From Capitulum mitella (Eukaryota > Arthropoda > Thecostraca > Pollicipedomorpha > Pollicipedidae): 64,000 nucleotides of DNA. Positions 53,237 through 64,000 of the stretch are shown in pieces. Both the position numbers and the translations under genes were made by a program. The stretch's first letter is position 1. Every line of letters starts with the position of its first letter. The notes beneath the pieces are model-generated. The model did no database searches, was not told the origin of the DNA, and saw nothing but the letters and a program-made list of their open reading frames with translations. The DNA lies in the NCBI GenBank assembly GCA_030062745.1, contig CP099852.1, positions 21,164,266 through 21,228,265 on the forward strand, read 5' to 3'.

Positions 53237-56100
53237 TTGACGGGACCCATGTGGGTCCCGGAGCTGGGAACTATATGGAACCAGTACAGTCTTGCCCGCG
53301 TAACAATGTTTCGTTTCGTACTATTTAACGTTTCATTTCTTTCCGAAATTGCATTTTCGGAATCATTTAATTGGATCTGCAGAAGAAAAATGGTTTTAAG
53401 ACCTAGTCCAAGTCAACATTCATATGGGGCCTATGCGGGACCTAGATGGGACCATTATGGCAGGTCTTAGCCTATCTGAAATGCCACATTGCTGCCGCTG
53501 TGCAAAGACCGCTGACAAGTTTGTCAAAAAGCACAGTTACAGTCGAGTTGTGTGGGCTTGATGGGCCTAGGTGGGCACGGGCTCTGACTGGGCTTTTTTG
53601 TAGTACATGTGGGTCCTATGTGGGCCAATCTAGATAACATATCAAAAAATATGATGCCAAAAAGTAAACCTTTTCCGGTACTTTTTTAGGTCATTTCCAT
53701 TTGAAAGACCGGAGCCAGTGTCGTGACAAGTACAATTCTTTTCAGCATACTGATCGGAGATGGAACTTAACGGGACCAGCATGGGCACACCCACGAAATA
53801 TTTCACCAGCTGGACACTGCATGGACCCTGTGTGGGCTTAGGATTACTGTTATATCGATCCAATGTTGTGCGCTCTATACTGGTTCTATGAGGGTGCCGT
53901 GTGGGCCCGGGCGCGACCAGGATTTTCTCGAGAGACGGGGAGAGGGATCTGAAAGGGGAGGGGGACCGGTGAGAACTGAAATCATACGAAAACCACTAGC
54001 TGAGCAGACTATGTGCAATAGGTTGTACTAGCCTCTTGTTCATCACCGGTAAGCGTTTCCGTAAACGGAGCACGGCAAGACACTTCGCTCGCTGCGTCCG
54101 CGCTACTGAACACGATAAAACTGCGGGCATAAGGGGGAGGGGCTGTGAAGTGGGCTCAGCATGGGCTCTAACTGGGTCCTATGTGGGCTCCTCATAGTTT
54201 CTGTATACATAGCTTCTGAATGGGCTTTACGTGGCTTCTACTGGTTTGGTGAGGGCCTTCAATGAGCTAAAGGTCATTGAAGGTGAAGGCTGACACCATT
54301 CCTATTCAGAACTCATGCGGAAACCACATAACATCTTGTCGAAGCCCATGCTGAGCTCACATAGCACCCCCATAAAGCCCAAGCATGGCTAGCCCACATG
54401 AGGCGCACACAAGGCCCATACAGGTCCCATACTGGCCCATATAGGGCCCAGTCATTAGACCATCTGGGACCCATGTGGTAAACCCATCTGAGACTCTGCA
54501 AACAGAGTGTAACAAAAGTTGGTGGGACTCAACTGGACAACCTGGACGGAGCCCGGCCACATTAGGCAGCTTGCACAACGTCGATGGGCTTCATACCCCA
54601 CCCAGAAAATGCAGGGCAGAACACGAGCTTATCCTGCAAAGTTGCAACAACCTTTGCAGCAATAACTCTTTGCAAAGCAACCTTGCAAAGAGTGTTGCAA
54701 GTGGATCCTGCGTGATCACCATTTTCAAGACAGCATGAATAACAAAGCAACGCACTTTGTTTAGCGTGCTTCGAAAATGGGACCTCTACGGAACTAATAA
54801 AGAAATAGTATAGAAATAGTATAGACTTGCCTATGAAACATTTCAATGTTTGTGGAAATATTTTCTTCGGAATATTTTGTTTTGACCTGAATATTAAAAA
54901 TGGTTTCAACACCTGGTCAAATTTACGACCCATTCGGGATCTATACGTGGCCTATGCGGGACCTACGTGGGCTCATTACGGGAAATGCATGGGACCAGTA
55001 TGGGCTTGCGCTGGGAACGCTTGAACGACATGTGCAGGTGCAGACTTGCGGGCGCGCATGCGCGCGAACGCGGCGGCGGCACGCACGATTCCATTGGATC
55101 ATGGACTAACACGAAGAAAGCGAGTGTTTTAGCTTGTTTGAAACGCCGACTTGTTTATGTTGTGCAAGGGCCGCTGACAGGTTCGTCACAAGGCCGCCGT
55201 ACTCGCCTGAAGATTGTGACCTCTGTAATAAACTGCATCAACGTAAGTGGCATGTCGCTGTCAATCGAATTAGTCAACGGAAAGAATGAAGCGCCGGGAA
55301 GCTGCACCCTCCCCATGAACAGTGAAACTGAACACTGGCCCAGGGCATTGACATGAAATGAAAATGTGAAAAAGTGACTAAAAATAGTCTTCGCCCTCCC
55401 CCAGAACCTCTGCATAGAAAACGTAATTGTTCATGCCAATTAAACATGTGACAGATTGATTCATGCTGATCGTTCACATTTATTTCAAGACCACAACCAT
55501 CCCTTATTCAGCCAGAACAACTTACTGAATCCCATACAACCCCAATCAAGGCAGCTCTTTGGGCACCAGGTCAAGTCTGCCCTGATGGGTCCAAACAGCT
55601 ATCGCCACATTTTTTCCTTAGTTCCAGACGGGCTAAGCACATGGGTCGTAGACGAGCCGATGACTGGGCCTTGTATGGGTCCTTAGGTGGGCCAGCATGG
55701 GTGCTGTATGGGCCCTATGTGGGCCCAGTACGAGTTTTGTATGGACCCGTGTGGCTTTTGTATGCATTTTGTGTGCTGATAATTCTGGAAGGATGGGGGT
55801 CCTCCTATTATTTAGGGATTTTAATATTAGGCCTTCATCAACGAACGGAAAGAAACGGTCTGAAATATGATGTGGAGCCTCCATTTTAAGAAATCCCCAG
55901 CCATGTATGGATGGGTTCTATGAGGGTGCCATGTGGGCCCAGCATGGGGTCTAACTGGGTCCTATGTCGGCCCCTACATGGGTTCCGAATAGGTTCTACT
56001 TGGGCTAGATGAGTTTAATGTCTCTGTTTAATGTCCTTGTTTAATCTAAGTTTAATGTCTGGATGTGTTTAATGGCCCTTTAGAGGAGTATGAACTGGCT
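53237..56100 (+). repeat. Degenerate GGGCC/TATG word repeats, about 10-11-base spacing
   Basis: Clusters at 53237-53640, 53760-53900, 54145-54260, 54340-54490 (reverse strand), 54930-55020, 55660-55770 and 55910-56010. Each consists of words such as TGGGCCCTATG, TGGGTCCTATG and TGGGCCAGCA at roughly 10-11-base intervals. The longer stretches between clusters hold no recognised gene. Confidence 0.65.
53905..54150. mobile_element. Family-2 MITE remnant
   Basis: GCGCGACCAGGATTTTCTCG, GAGAACTGAAATCATACGAA and CAGACTATGTGCAATAGG match the family-2 hAT-type MITE core. A foreign stretch lies between about 54025 and 54120, and CTGCGGGCATAAGGGGGAGG follows. Confidence 0.55.
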
Positions 56101-56461
56101 CTATGCACGGCTTATCAATCAAAAATTACTAGTGATTGATGACTGATGATGATTCGCCAACGTCATGCCGATGGAAATGGCACATAACGGCACGATGCGG
56201 ACAAAAAGGGCACTTAAAGCATTGTTCATCGGCTTCGTGCCTGCCGAGTGACGGGGGTTTGAGAGTGAAGCTGTGAACAGCAAACGGTTAGGATCACAGC
56301 TCGTGCATATAGCCGTTAGCGACACCCCTGCTGGGTCGTTATGCTGACATTGTTGGTTGCTAGGGATTCGTTTTGTCAAAGCCAGTTGTCTTGACAAACT
56401 ATAGTCGAGGCCTGTTACCGCTAGCAAAATGAAATCTCGGCACGACATCTCGCACTGGCAT
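56101..56461. other. Intergenic, no gene recognised
   Basis: No feature seen. Confidence 0.35.
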
Positions 56462-58110
56462 CAGTGGCGTAGCCAAGGGGAGACAAAGGGGCCATGACCC
56501 GTCCCTGGAGGCCAAGCGGGACCCTGGCGGCCAAACAGGCCCTCCTGGGGCCGAGGGCTCCAGTTCTTTGGGTAGCGTGAGGTGCCCGCAGAGTGTCTTA
56601 CACTATCCGAAACAGACAATTCAAGCAAAATAAGAATATTTTAAGCATAAAAGAAGGCTTAAGAACCTAAAGAAAACGTACACCGAATGTACAAGAAAGC
56701 TTTGTGTGCTATAAAGAGAGGCCCGTGGTTTGAATGAGCGTTTAGGGGCACCTGCTAGCTTATAGGGGAGTTCACTGCTTGTCTGGGGAGGGCCCCCTGT
56801 TGGCCCATAAAGGGCCCCTGTCAGCCTCTGAAGAAACCTCCTTTCGGTCTGGGAGAACGCCCCCGTCCCTGCCTCCAGAAGTCGACAGAAGCCCTTAACA
56901 GTCGGATAGGGTACCCTTTTCAGGCCCCCTGGCCAACAGGGTCCCTAAACGATCATTCATGGGCCCCTGCTTTCCTGTAAAGATGTCCCTACCGACCTGT
57001 CAGAGGCACCTGCCAGGTCGGCAGGAACGTCTTTACAGGCGAGCATGAGACCCTTACACTTCAGCCCCGGCCAGCCCGAGGGACCCCCTGAACGGGGATT
57101 CGTCGGTGACCTCACCCTCGAGGGGAGCCACAGATGGGCTACACTGACCTTTTCGAAACCTTGAGGGGTTCTTGATGTTGTCAGGGGCCCCGGGAAACTC
57201 AGGTGATTTCCGAGATGGCAAGATGGGCCATTCACCGCAGATGATCCCTAAGACCGCCAAAAAGGTCGCAGAGCTCCTGCGAGGCAAAGACGATAAGAGG
57301 GCTTCTGAGACAACATTTGGGTTTTATCGGGGCGCATGACGACCAAAGGGTCCCTGAGTGTAATAAGCGGGCTGGCATAACAAGGTCCCCCTGAAATTAC
57401 CAGTGAGGTCCCTGAAGCTCCAGCAAAAGCCCCTTGCTACGGTTAGAAGGGTCCTAAAAGACTGCCAGATATACCTCATGTAACAGAGGAAGATCCCTGA
57501 TTCAGAAATGGGGACTAACGGAGACGTTCACAGGGCCTATGACACTGCACAAGGGACCTGAAATTGGCGAAACGTCTACTGTAACTGCCAGAGGGTCCCC
57601 TGAAATGACAAGATGAGACGATAAGAGGGGTGCCCAGGACCACAGGGGCTACTGAGAGGGTTACAGGGGGAACTTTTAGACTCTTAACTAGAAGTCCCTA
57701 GCAATAGGGACTGAGACGACCAGATGGGCCCCTGAAACCACTAGACCTTGCGACGTCAAGATTGCTCCCGAAACGGCCAAACGACTTAGAGGACTGCCAG
57801 AGGCGCCTCTGTCACGGCAGAGAGAGACTTAGAGAGGGCCTTTTTTGGTGCCTAGGGGCTCCTCAGACGGCAAAAACGTCCCAGGGACGACAGGAGGAAA
57901 CCCGACATGGCTGAAACATCCCTAAAACTTCCAGATGTCTCCCTGAGACTGTCCGAGGTGTTCCTAAAACTCCCAAAGGGGTGGCTGAGGCGTTCCGAGG
58001 GACACGTGGAACCGTAAAAGGAACCTGAGACCACCAAATGGTCCTAGCACGGCAGACAGCCCGAGACCACCAAAAGTGCTCACGTAAGTGCAAGAGGGAA
58101 TCTAACTAAC
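56462..58110 (+). repeat. Degenerate GGCCCCTGA...GACGACCAGA repeat block, third copy
   Basis: It begins with a hAT-like end, CAGTGGCGTAGCCAAGGGG. From about 57470 to 57850 it aligns in the same orientation and order with 19280-19660 (CATGTAACAGAGGAAGATC, GACACTGCACA, CAGAGAGAGACTTA). The 5' part consists of more GGGCCC(C)TG words. No frame is maintained. Confidence 0.68.
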
Positions 58111-59039
58111 CTGACAAAAAATATCAAAAGAAGCTATGGGATGGGCGGGGGCGGGCAAGACGGGCTCCTGGACCAGATACAGACACATATGAAATGAAGG
58201 GAGGTCGAAACCGCCTAAAATCTCGCCGTTTTTGTTATATTTCGGACCAAAACGCATAATTTTCGGAAATAGGGTGGCGCGTTTGAATTTCTTCTGTTAT
58301 TTTACATGGTAAAAGAATTAAGTCATTTTTATATCTGAAGGGCAAAAGAATGGGAGTCCCGTGAAGACTATTCGCCTCCACCTCCCACTCCCCCCCCCGC
58401 CTTGGCGAAATCCCGGATGCGCCCTTGGCGAGGGCCACCATTTCTTACCAGGGCCCCCTTGATCCGATTTTGTCCCCCCCCCCGGTAGAATCCTGGCTAC
58501 GGCCCTGGCTGGCATCTTTGTGTTTCGTTCGTGTAGGTTACTCGACAGGTCTGCTTTTACGCGCGCCTGATTCATGATTCCTTAAATGCTAAACTTCTAA
58601 ATTCCTTAAATTCTGAAAGGCATAGTTTTACTTCCCCTTAGTCTTTGCTATCCATGCAGTTTTACTCTCTCTCTCTCTCTCTCTCTCTCTTTCGGTTGAA
58701 TTTCTGTCAAAACTAGACAGCCGGACAATTAAACAATGACATGAAGAAGCTGTGAAGAACCGTCATTTTTGCATGCTGCTAATCGCACTAATATAACAGT
58801 TATCGGTAATAGTTGTCCGTTCATTCTACTTGACGTGTGTATACTGCCTATCTTGAGATACGGGATCCCCTAACCGGGCTGGTAACAGCGGTACTGCATT
58901 GTACGGGTGCCGATGGCACTAACGCACTAGCTGACGCCGCCATCCTGGCGGACGGGGCTTATGGCAAAGGCTGCTGCGACCAATGAACAAACGATGTCTG
59001 ACTTCCGTACCAACAGCATAAAATCCGCTACGAATTGAT
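58111..59039. other. Intergenic with MITE ends, no gene
   Basis: Two adjacent hAT-type MITE termini are seen: GGCGAAATCCCGGATGCGCC near 58403-58424 and the inverse of CAGGGCCGTAGCCAGGATTC ending at 58507. No gene. Confidence 0.4.
58665..58690. repeat. (CT)n microsatellite
   Basis: Thirteen CT units. Confidence 0.95.
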
Positions 59040-59400
59040 AGTCATTTAAAAAGCCCACACGAAGCACATTAACGGTCCATTTAAAGCCCATATGCAGCCA
59101 CGTAGAACCCATTCAAAAGCCACGTGGGCCCCATAGAGGACTCAGTCGGAGCCCATGATGAGCCCATATAGCGCACTCATCAAACTCATACATAGGCCAC
59201 GAAGAGACCACACAGAACTCGCAGCAAGCCCCACTATCTCTTGGGGTCCTGTATGGGCCCTACCATATGGCCCACACAGGAAGCATAAAGGACCCAGCCA
59301 TCGACCCCCTAGCAAAAACAGTTACTGGGTCCCATATGAGCAGTCCAGATGGGGCCCCGATAGCTTCCCATAAGGGGCTAACGTGGGAGCGAGGAACTGG
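59040..59400 (-). repeat. GGGCC/TATG word repeats, reverse orientation
   Basis: CCCATAT, GGCCC and CCCATAGAGGAC words at about 10-12-base intervals, the reverse complement of the 53-56 kb pattern. Confidence 0.6.
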
Positions 59401-59703
59401 CGTTGGCAGGGGAAACATACGACAGAGGCTGAGACCCTACCCACAGCGCACCAGTTCCTCAGGCCTACCACTATCTGTGCCAAGAAAGACAGCAGCTTGC
59501 ACTAGCTCTCCGTTCTGTCCAAGCATAGTTACACGAGCAGTTGACAGTACCATGCACGACAGAGACACGGGTGCCCTGGCTGGCTGGCTGGTGTCAGATC
59601 CCTGCACCGACTGTGCCTGACCAGCATACAGCTTGTGACAGCACGTCACACTGTGCTACCACACTCAACACCAGTCACAGAGCACTTTCTCGCCGGAGCC
59701 ATC

Positions 59704-59753
59704 AGGCGGTGTTTTCACTGCTGGTCTGGTCTCCAGCAGTGAAAACACCGCCT
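59704..59753. repeat. Perfect 21-bp hairpin near gap
   Basis: 59704-59724 (starts AGGCGGTGTTTTCACTGC) is exactly complementary to 59733-59753, with loop TCTGGTCT. It lies 113 bases before the second assembly gap. Confidence 0.92.
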
Positions 59754-59866
59754 CATGGCCCCGTTCTCTAGAACCGGGCGGCCTCTGATCACATCGCATA
59801 CCTCAGACCTGTGCGCCTGCTGGCAAAAACCGCACACCATGCCAGCTGTCTGAAGCTCTGCCGCCG

Positions 59867-60366
59867 NNNNNNNNNNNNNNNNNNNNNNNNNNNNNNNNNN
59901 NNNNNNNNNNNNNNNNNNNNNNNNNNNNNNNNNNNNNNNNNNNNNNNNNNNNNNNNNNNNNNNNNNNNNNNNNNNNNNNNNNNNNNNNNNNNNNNNNNNN
60001 NNNNNNNNNNNNNNNNNNNNNNNNNNNNNNNNNNNNNNNNNNNNNNNNNNNNNNNNNNNNNNNNNNNNNNNNNNNNNNNNNNNNNNNNNNNNNNNNNNNN
60101 NNNNNNNNNNNNNNNNNNNNNNNNNNNNNNNNNNNNNNNNNNNNNNNNNNNNNNNNNNNNNNNNNNNNNNNNNNNNNNNNNNNNNNNNNNNNNNNNNNNN
60201 NNNNNNNNNNNNNNNNNNNNNNNNNNNNNNNNNNNNNNNNNNNNNNNNNNNNNNNNNNNNNNNNNNNNNNNNNNNNNNNNNNNNNNNNNNNNNNNNNNNN
60301 NNNNNNNNNNNNNNNNNNNNNNNNNNNNNNNNNNNNNNNNNNNNNNNNNNNNNNNNNNNNNNNNNN
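59867..60366. other. Assembly gap of 500 N
   Basis: Exactly 500 N, a placeholder of unknown size. Apparent frames through it are artefacts. Confidence 0.98.
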
Positions 60367-63300
60367 TTACATATATACATATCATGCTACATAAAATGGG
60401 CGGCGCCACCGTGGGGTACATGGGGCACCAGTAACCTAGAGGTTATTGTCGGGTACCGCCCATACCCGGTATCCAGGGGCACCGGAATTCTGCAGTTCGG
60501 GGGCAGAGAAGCATTTTGGGTCGATTCTTTCCAGTCAACACCCAATTTGGGAGGCTGAAAGCCCTCTGGCCCCATGGCTCCCGCGCCTATGCCGGCACCC
60601 CAGAGAGATGGCAACTCGTGCGGTAAAATGTTCATGGCCTTGATTTACCGGTAGAATCCCACTTCCGATCATTTATAACCAAGTTCGCTTTCATGGTGGC
60701 TCTTTTCCCATTGTGAAACGCAAAATGTTTGGGAGGGCATTGCCAGTTTCACTGCCATTTTGATCACACAAGTGACATTTTTACTGTGAACATGATGAGT
60801 CGGAAAATGAAATGGAACACACCCGAGGACAAGCATTTTATCGTCAATAGCACAAATTTTTTTTTAAATCAACCCACGAATGTAAAACGTTTCAGTAAAA
60901 TAACGATGTTTTGAGCCACTATTCAAAATCATACAGCATTCCAGTGATTCGTCTTCCAGCCTTCTTAACTCCAGTCATTTGTGAGATATAAGTCGTTAGT
61001 AGGACTCAGCCCCCCCTGAGGCCCCTTGGGTGCGCCTTTCACGTAGAACTTCAGGGCAAATTGCTTAAAAACAGTTTACCCAAGGAATTTCAACGTCAAA
61101 CAAATGAAACTGTGCGGGGTGCGGACCTCGTGTGAAATGGATGTTAGGCACCGTTCGCTTAAGGTAATCCAGTTCTGCTGCTATTAAGGATCGCTGTTTC
61201 GGGGGCGATGTTTTTTTGTTTCGGGGGTGTGTCCCCACATCTAGCGATACTGCGTACGTTTAGTCTAAAAACAGAGTGCGGAAGAAAGCAGCGACTGCCC
61301 GGACGGCCGTCGCCTGGTCCGTCTGGGGTAACGTCTGGTCCGTCCGTCCCCCTCAAACGCCTTTCGAGACACAAAACTGGACATGGCACTTTGGACACCT
61401 GGGCCAAACAGGCCGTGCCCCCTAAGACACAAACAACCGCTGCGCCCAGATCCGCGGTAGCTGGAGTGTTTGTCGTCTCCAGTTGGTCATCTGAGAGGCA
61501 GGCGTTTCGTGCAGCGGTGTATTGCCGGTGACGTCATCAGGCACACTGATACCCCTCTCAGGGTCAATCATACAAAGTAACATCATGTAACGCACACAGG
61601 AGCGTAGCGGCCAATCAGGTACCCAGTACCCGCCGGGTGACAGCCAGTCACGTGGCGGGGTCAGGCTGGTAACCGGGCGGTGGTTAGCGCCTGTGGCGGC
61701 AGGCGGTGCTACGGTCACTCGGCAGAGCGGTCGGCAGGGCGCGCTCACAACAGGGGTACGTGCAACGTAGTGGTGCGGACCAACTAGATATTTAGGCAGC
61801 CTTCGCTGAAAGATTTGCACTCTGAAACCAACCATGATGCCAGCGTTTAGGCCCCTCTGCGAGGGGCCTTTCTGAGAGGGGTTCCTCTCGGAGGAGGAAG
61901 AGGAAGGTGCAGAGCTCCGACAACCCTGATCCTGGGGTTCCGTCACTTAAGAACACATCCTCAGAGACGTCACCAGTGTCGCGGGACGCCCATATCAGGC
62001 CCACAATCGAGGTGATCCGATCCGCGCAACAGCACGAACGTCAGGTATCACTCATACCGCCCTCCTCCTTGACGTCATACGCCCGTCTCTCTGCCGTCTG
62101 CCGGCGAGAGATGGAGCCCTCGGATTCGCCGGAACAACTGCGCTAACAATGCGTCGGGGATTTCTTTTCGTCGCAAGGATTCCAAAGCGCAGCGCAATGT
62201 GCGGGACACCGCAGCACACGCCTGGTCTTGACTGGAATTCAGATCAGAGTTCAACGCAGAGGCCACAGGCGGTCGGAGGGGGGTGGGAGCGCCCTGCCCA
62301 TAACGGCAAACAACTGTTCAGCTGGACTTAATGTCGTGTGTGGTGTGGCGTGTGGAGCTCGGAATACATTTCAGGCCGGAGACCAGAATCAGACATCAAT
62401 TCGCATCCACGAAACGAAATGGAAAATAAGTGGACTGGTCTTCCATACTCAAGACTGGACAGCAGGGTTCTCGACGCTGTACGTTTAAACACGGGCGCAC
62501 GGGGCAATTTCCCCGCAAAGTTGCCGTGGCCCACCACGGTCGTACCTTTGTCAGTTCATTTTTAGGCCTGTCCATGGTCGCATTTGTCCCTGAGATGCTT
62601 CCGGTATCCCATGGGATCAGCCAACGGTACCTACCACATGCGTGGACGAGAATCCGGCCGAGATGGCCAGTGCTCACTAAATGGCATGAGATGAGCTCCG
62701 GAAGCAGGCCGTTGTCAAACTCGCAGTGGGCTCGGCACGCCAGACCTCAAAAACCCCTGATAAAGCCATTCTCACCAGCCCCAAACACCCAAACGTCTGC
62801 ACATTACACAGTGTCCATGCACCAAACAGAATTTCCAAGCCTGGCACTCCGGTAACAGAACAGAAACAAACAAAAAAAGACAGCACACGACGGAGCCACC
62901 GCGCCACCACTGCGCCCCGCACACGGCAGCGCCAGCGTTCACATCGAAACGTGCTGCCAACGGCGCGGCCGTCACTCTTCCACCGCCGACGAGAAGCCGG
63001 ATGCTGCTGCTGTCGGATTCACGCCCACGTTTCACGTCTCCCGCGCGTCACCATTACTAGCGCAGGTCGGCGTACGGACACCGACACCAGGTCACCAGAA
63101 AGCTCTTCCTGACTGGATCGGCCCACTGGCGCGGCATAAGGCAGTGACATCACCAGGTCGACGCTGACGTTGACGCTCTGGCTGCGGAAAAGGTTGGCAA
63201 GTGTGAACTGAAGTGAAAACCGAGCCACACCTGTGCTAGCGCTGTTTTTAAAGTTCATTATTGCAGAGCACCACACACACACACAGTGGTACGTCCTGGT

Positions 63301-63842
63301 CCAGCACAACCTGACACAAAATCATTACACAGACGACACGCGAGAACCACAGCCGAAAAGGGCAGAACAAAGACGGGAAAGGAGTGGCGATGCCGAAATA
63401 AGGCCTTCGCGAAACGGAGTAGCAAGCACAACGGAATCTCAAAAGATAAAACGTTCACAAAACGTAAAGATAAACTGCATCAGACAGACAAACGCATCAT
63501 AAACATATGCCGGTATATTCTACGCTGCTGAACCTGAGCAAGGACCGTAGTTACGCAACATTAGTGAGTTACTCCTGCACCGTGCCATCGTGTACGAATG
63601 GTGTCGAGTGATTCTCCTGATGCTCCCCTCCCGGTTTGACTGGTACCAGAGCTGCGGGACGGACGTTCCGGTGTGACGGCCAGACCAGCAGTCCAGGACC
63701 AGCGGCCCAGCAGGCGGCGATAACAGGACCGACAGCGGCCGGACCATTCTGCAGACACGAGACCACGGTGGCGAGTCAAAAGATCACCGACGTTCACGGC
63801 GCCAGCGCGCAGCAATCAAATATCACACAATGCTATCCAATA
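60367..63842. other. GC-rich stretch, no gene recognised
   Basis: Many frames of 60-174 codons overlap on both strands, none with a recognisable domain. The longest is 61946-61422 (-, 174 codons), Pro/Arg/Ser-rich, with no family match seen. It may be more degraded retroelement sequence upstream of the gypsy fragment, but I cannot support that. Confidence 0.3.
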
Positions 63843-64000
63843 CCTCCACCGTGAAGTAGTCACGTTCCGCCAGGGTCTGCACTCACGACGTGCACCGCCG
63901 GCATCAGCGGCAACGACTGCGGGCAGGCGCCGATCAAACAAGGCCAGCGACGGGCCCTCGGCGATCAGGGGGTTCTCCCTCTCTAAAACCTCTGTCGCCC
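63843..64000 (-). pseudogene. Ty3/gypsy-type pol fragment, cut by window end
   Basis: Reading down from 63998 the frame gives AEGPSLALFDRRLPAVVAAD, the junction between reverse transcriptase and RNase H in gypsy-type elements, where ALA.FDP..P....DAS is the usual motif. A few residues later another frame gives QTLAERDYFTVE, equivalent to the conserved SRTL..AERNY...E block. Normally about 25 residues separate these blocks, so an internal deletion and frameshift are likely. The rest lies beyond the window. Confidence 0.6.

Noticed and set aside
61422..61946. 174-codon Pro/Arg-rich frame on the minus strand
   Set aside because: No recognisable motif, and similar lengths are open on the other strand in this GC-rich DNA.

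Overview
This is eukaryotic nuclear DNA, most likely from an invertebrate animal. It has a spliced gene with GT-AG sites, a non-LTR retrotransposon with a C-terminal RNase H, BEL/Pao, Ty3/gypsy and PIF/Harbinger remnants, many MITEs and microsatellites, and two scaffold gaps of exactly 500 N. The P450 is of CYP2-clan type. An arthropod, perhaps a crustacean, is my best guess, but nothing in the sequence proves it. There is no prokaryotic organisation, and almost all short open frames are chance.

The organising structure is a large inverted duplication. The left arm (about 18154-36004) and right arm (about 40004-49443) are reverse-complement copies around a 4.0 kb unshared spacer. Each arm carries one two-exon cytochrome P450 gene, head to head and transcribed outwards. 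The right copy (exon 1 at 41091-41175, exon 2 at 45613-46988, + strand, 486 aa) looks intact. The left copy (exon 1 at 34891-34807, exon 2 at 22076-20711, - strand) has a GT-to-AT change at the splice donor and a 10-base deletion that shifts frame in helix I, so it is a recent pseudogene. Each arm also holds a HARBI1-like transposase exon remnant.

The arms act as an internal empty-site experiment. The left arm has a 6.47 kb I-clade-like LINE (28161-34625, 12-bp target duplication AGGCGGTTTTCG) inside a hAT-type MITE that is uninterrupted in the right arm. It also has a 1.2 kb element with TTAA target duplications (24130-25331) that is absent from the right arm. The second element belongs to a four-copy family (213-1421, 1681-2878, 24130-25331, 36630-37833) with piggyBac-like ends and a conserved cluster of AGGTCA nuclear-receptor half-sites. 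At three places the left arm has a long hairpin where the right arm has a shorter or imperfect version, which suggests templated inverted insertions.

Outside the arms: 0-18 kb is gene-poor, with two TTAA elements, hAT-type MITEs, a 1.9 kb (TCTG)n-like tract, a 53-bp GC-rich repeat and unusual palindromes. 49.4-64 kb has a 115-bp tandem array, a decayed BEL/Pao pol fragment, long degenerate repeats built on GGGCC words, a strong hairpin beside the second gap, and a gypsy pol fragment cut by the window end. No tRNA, rRNA or CRISPR was recognised.
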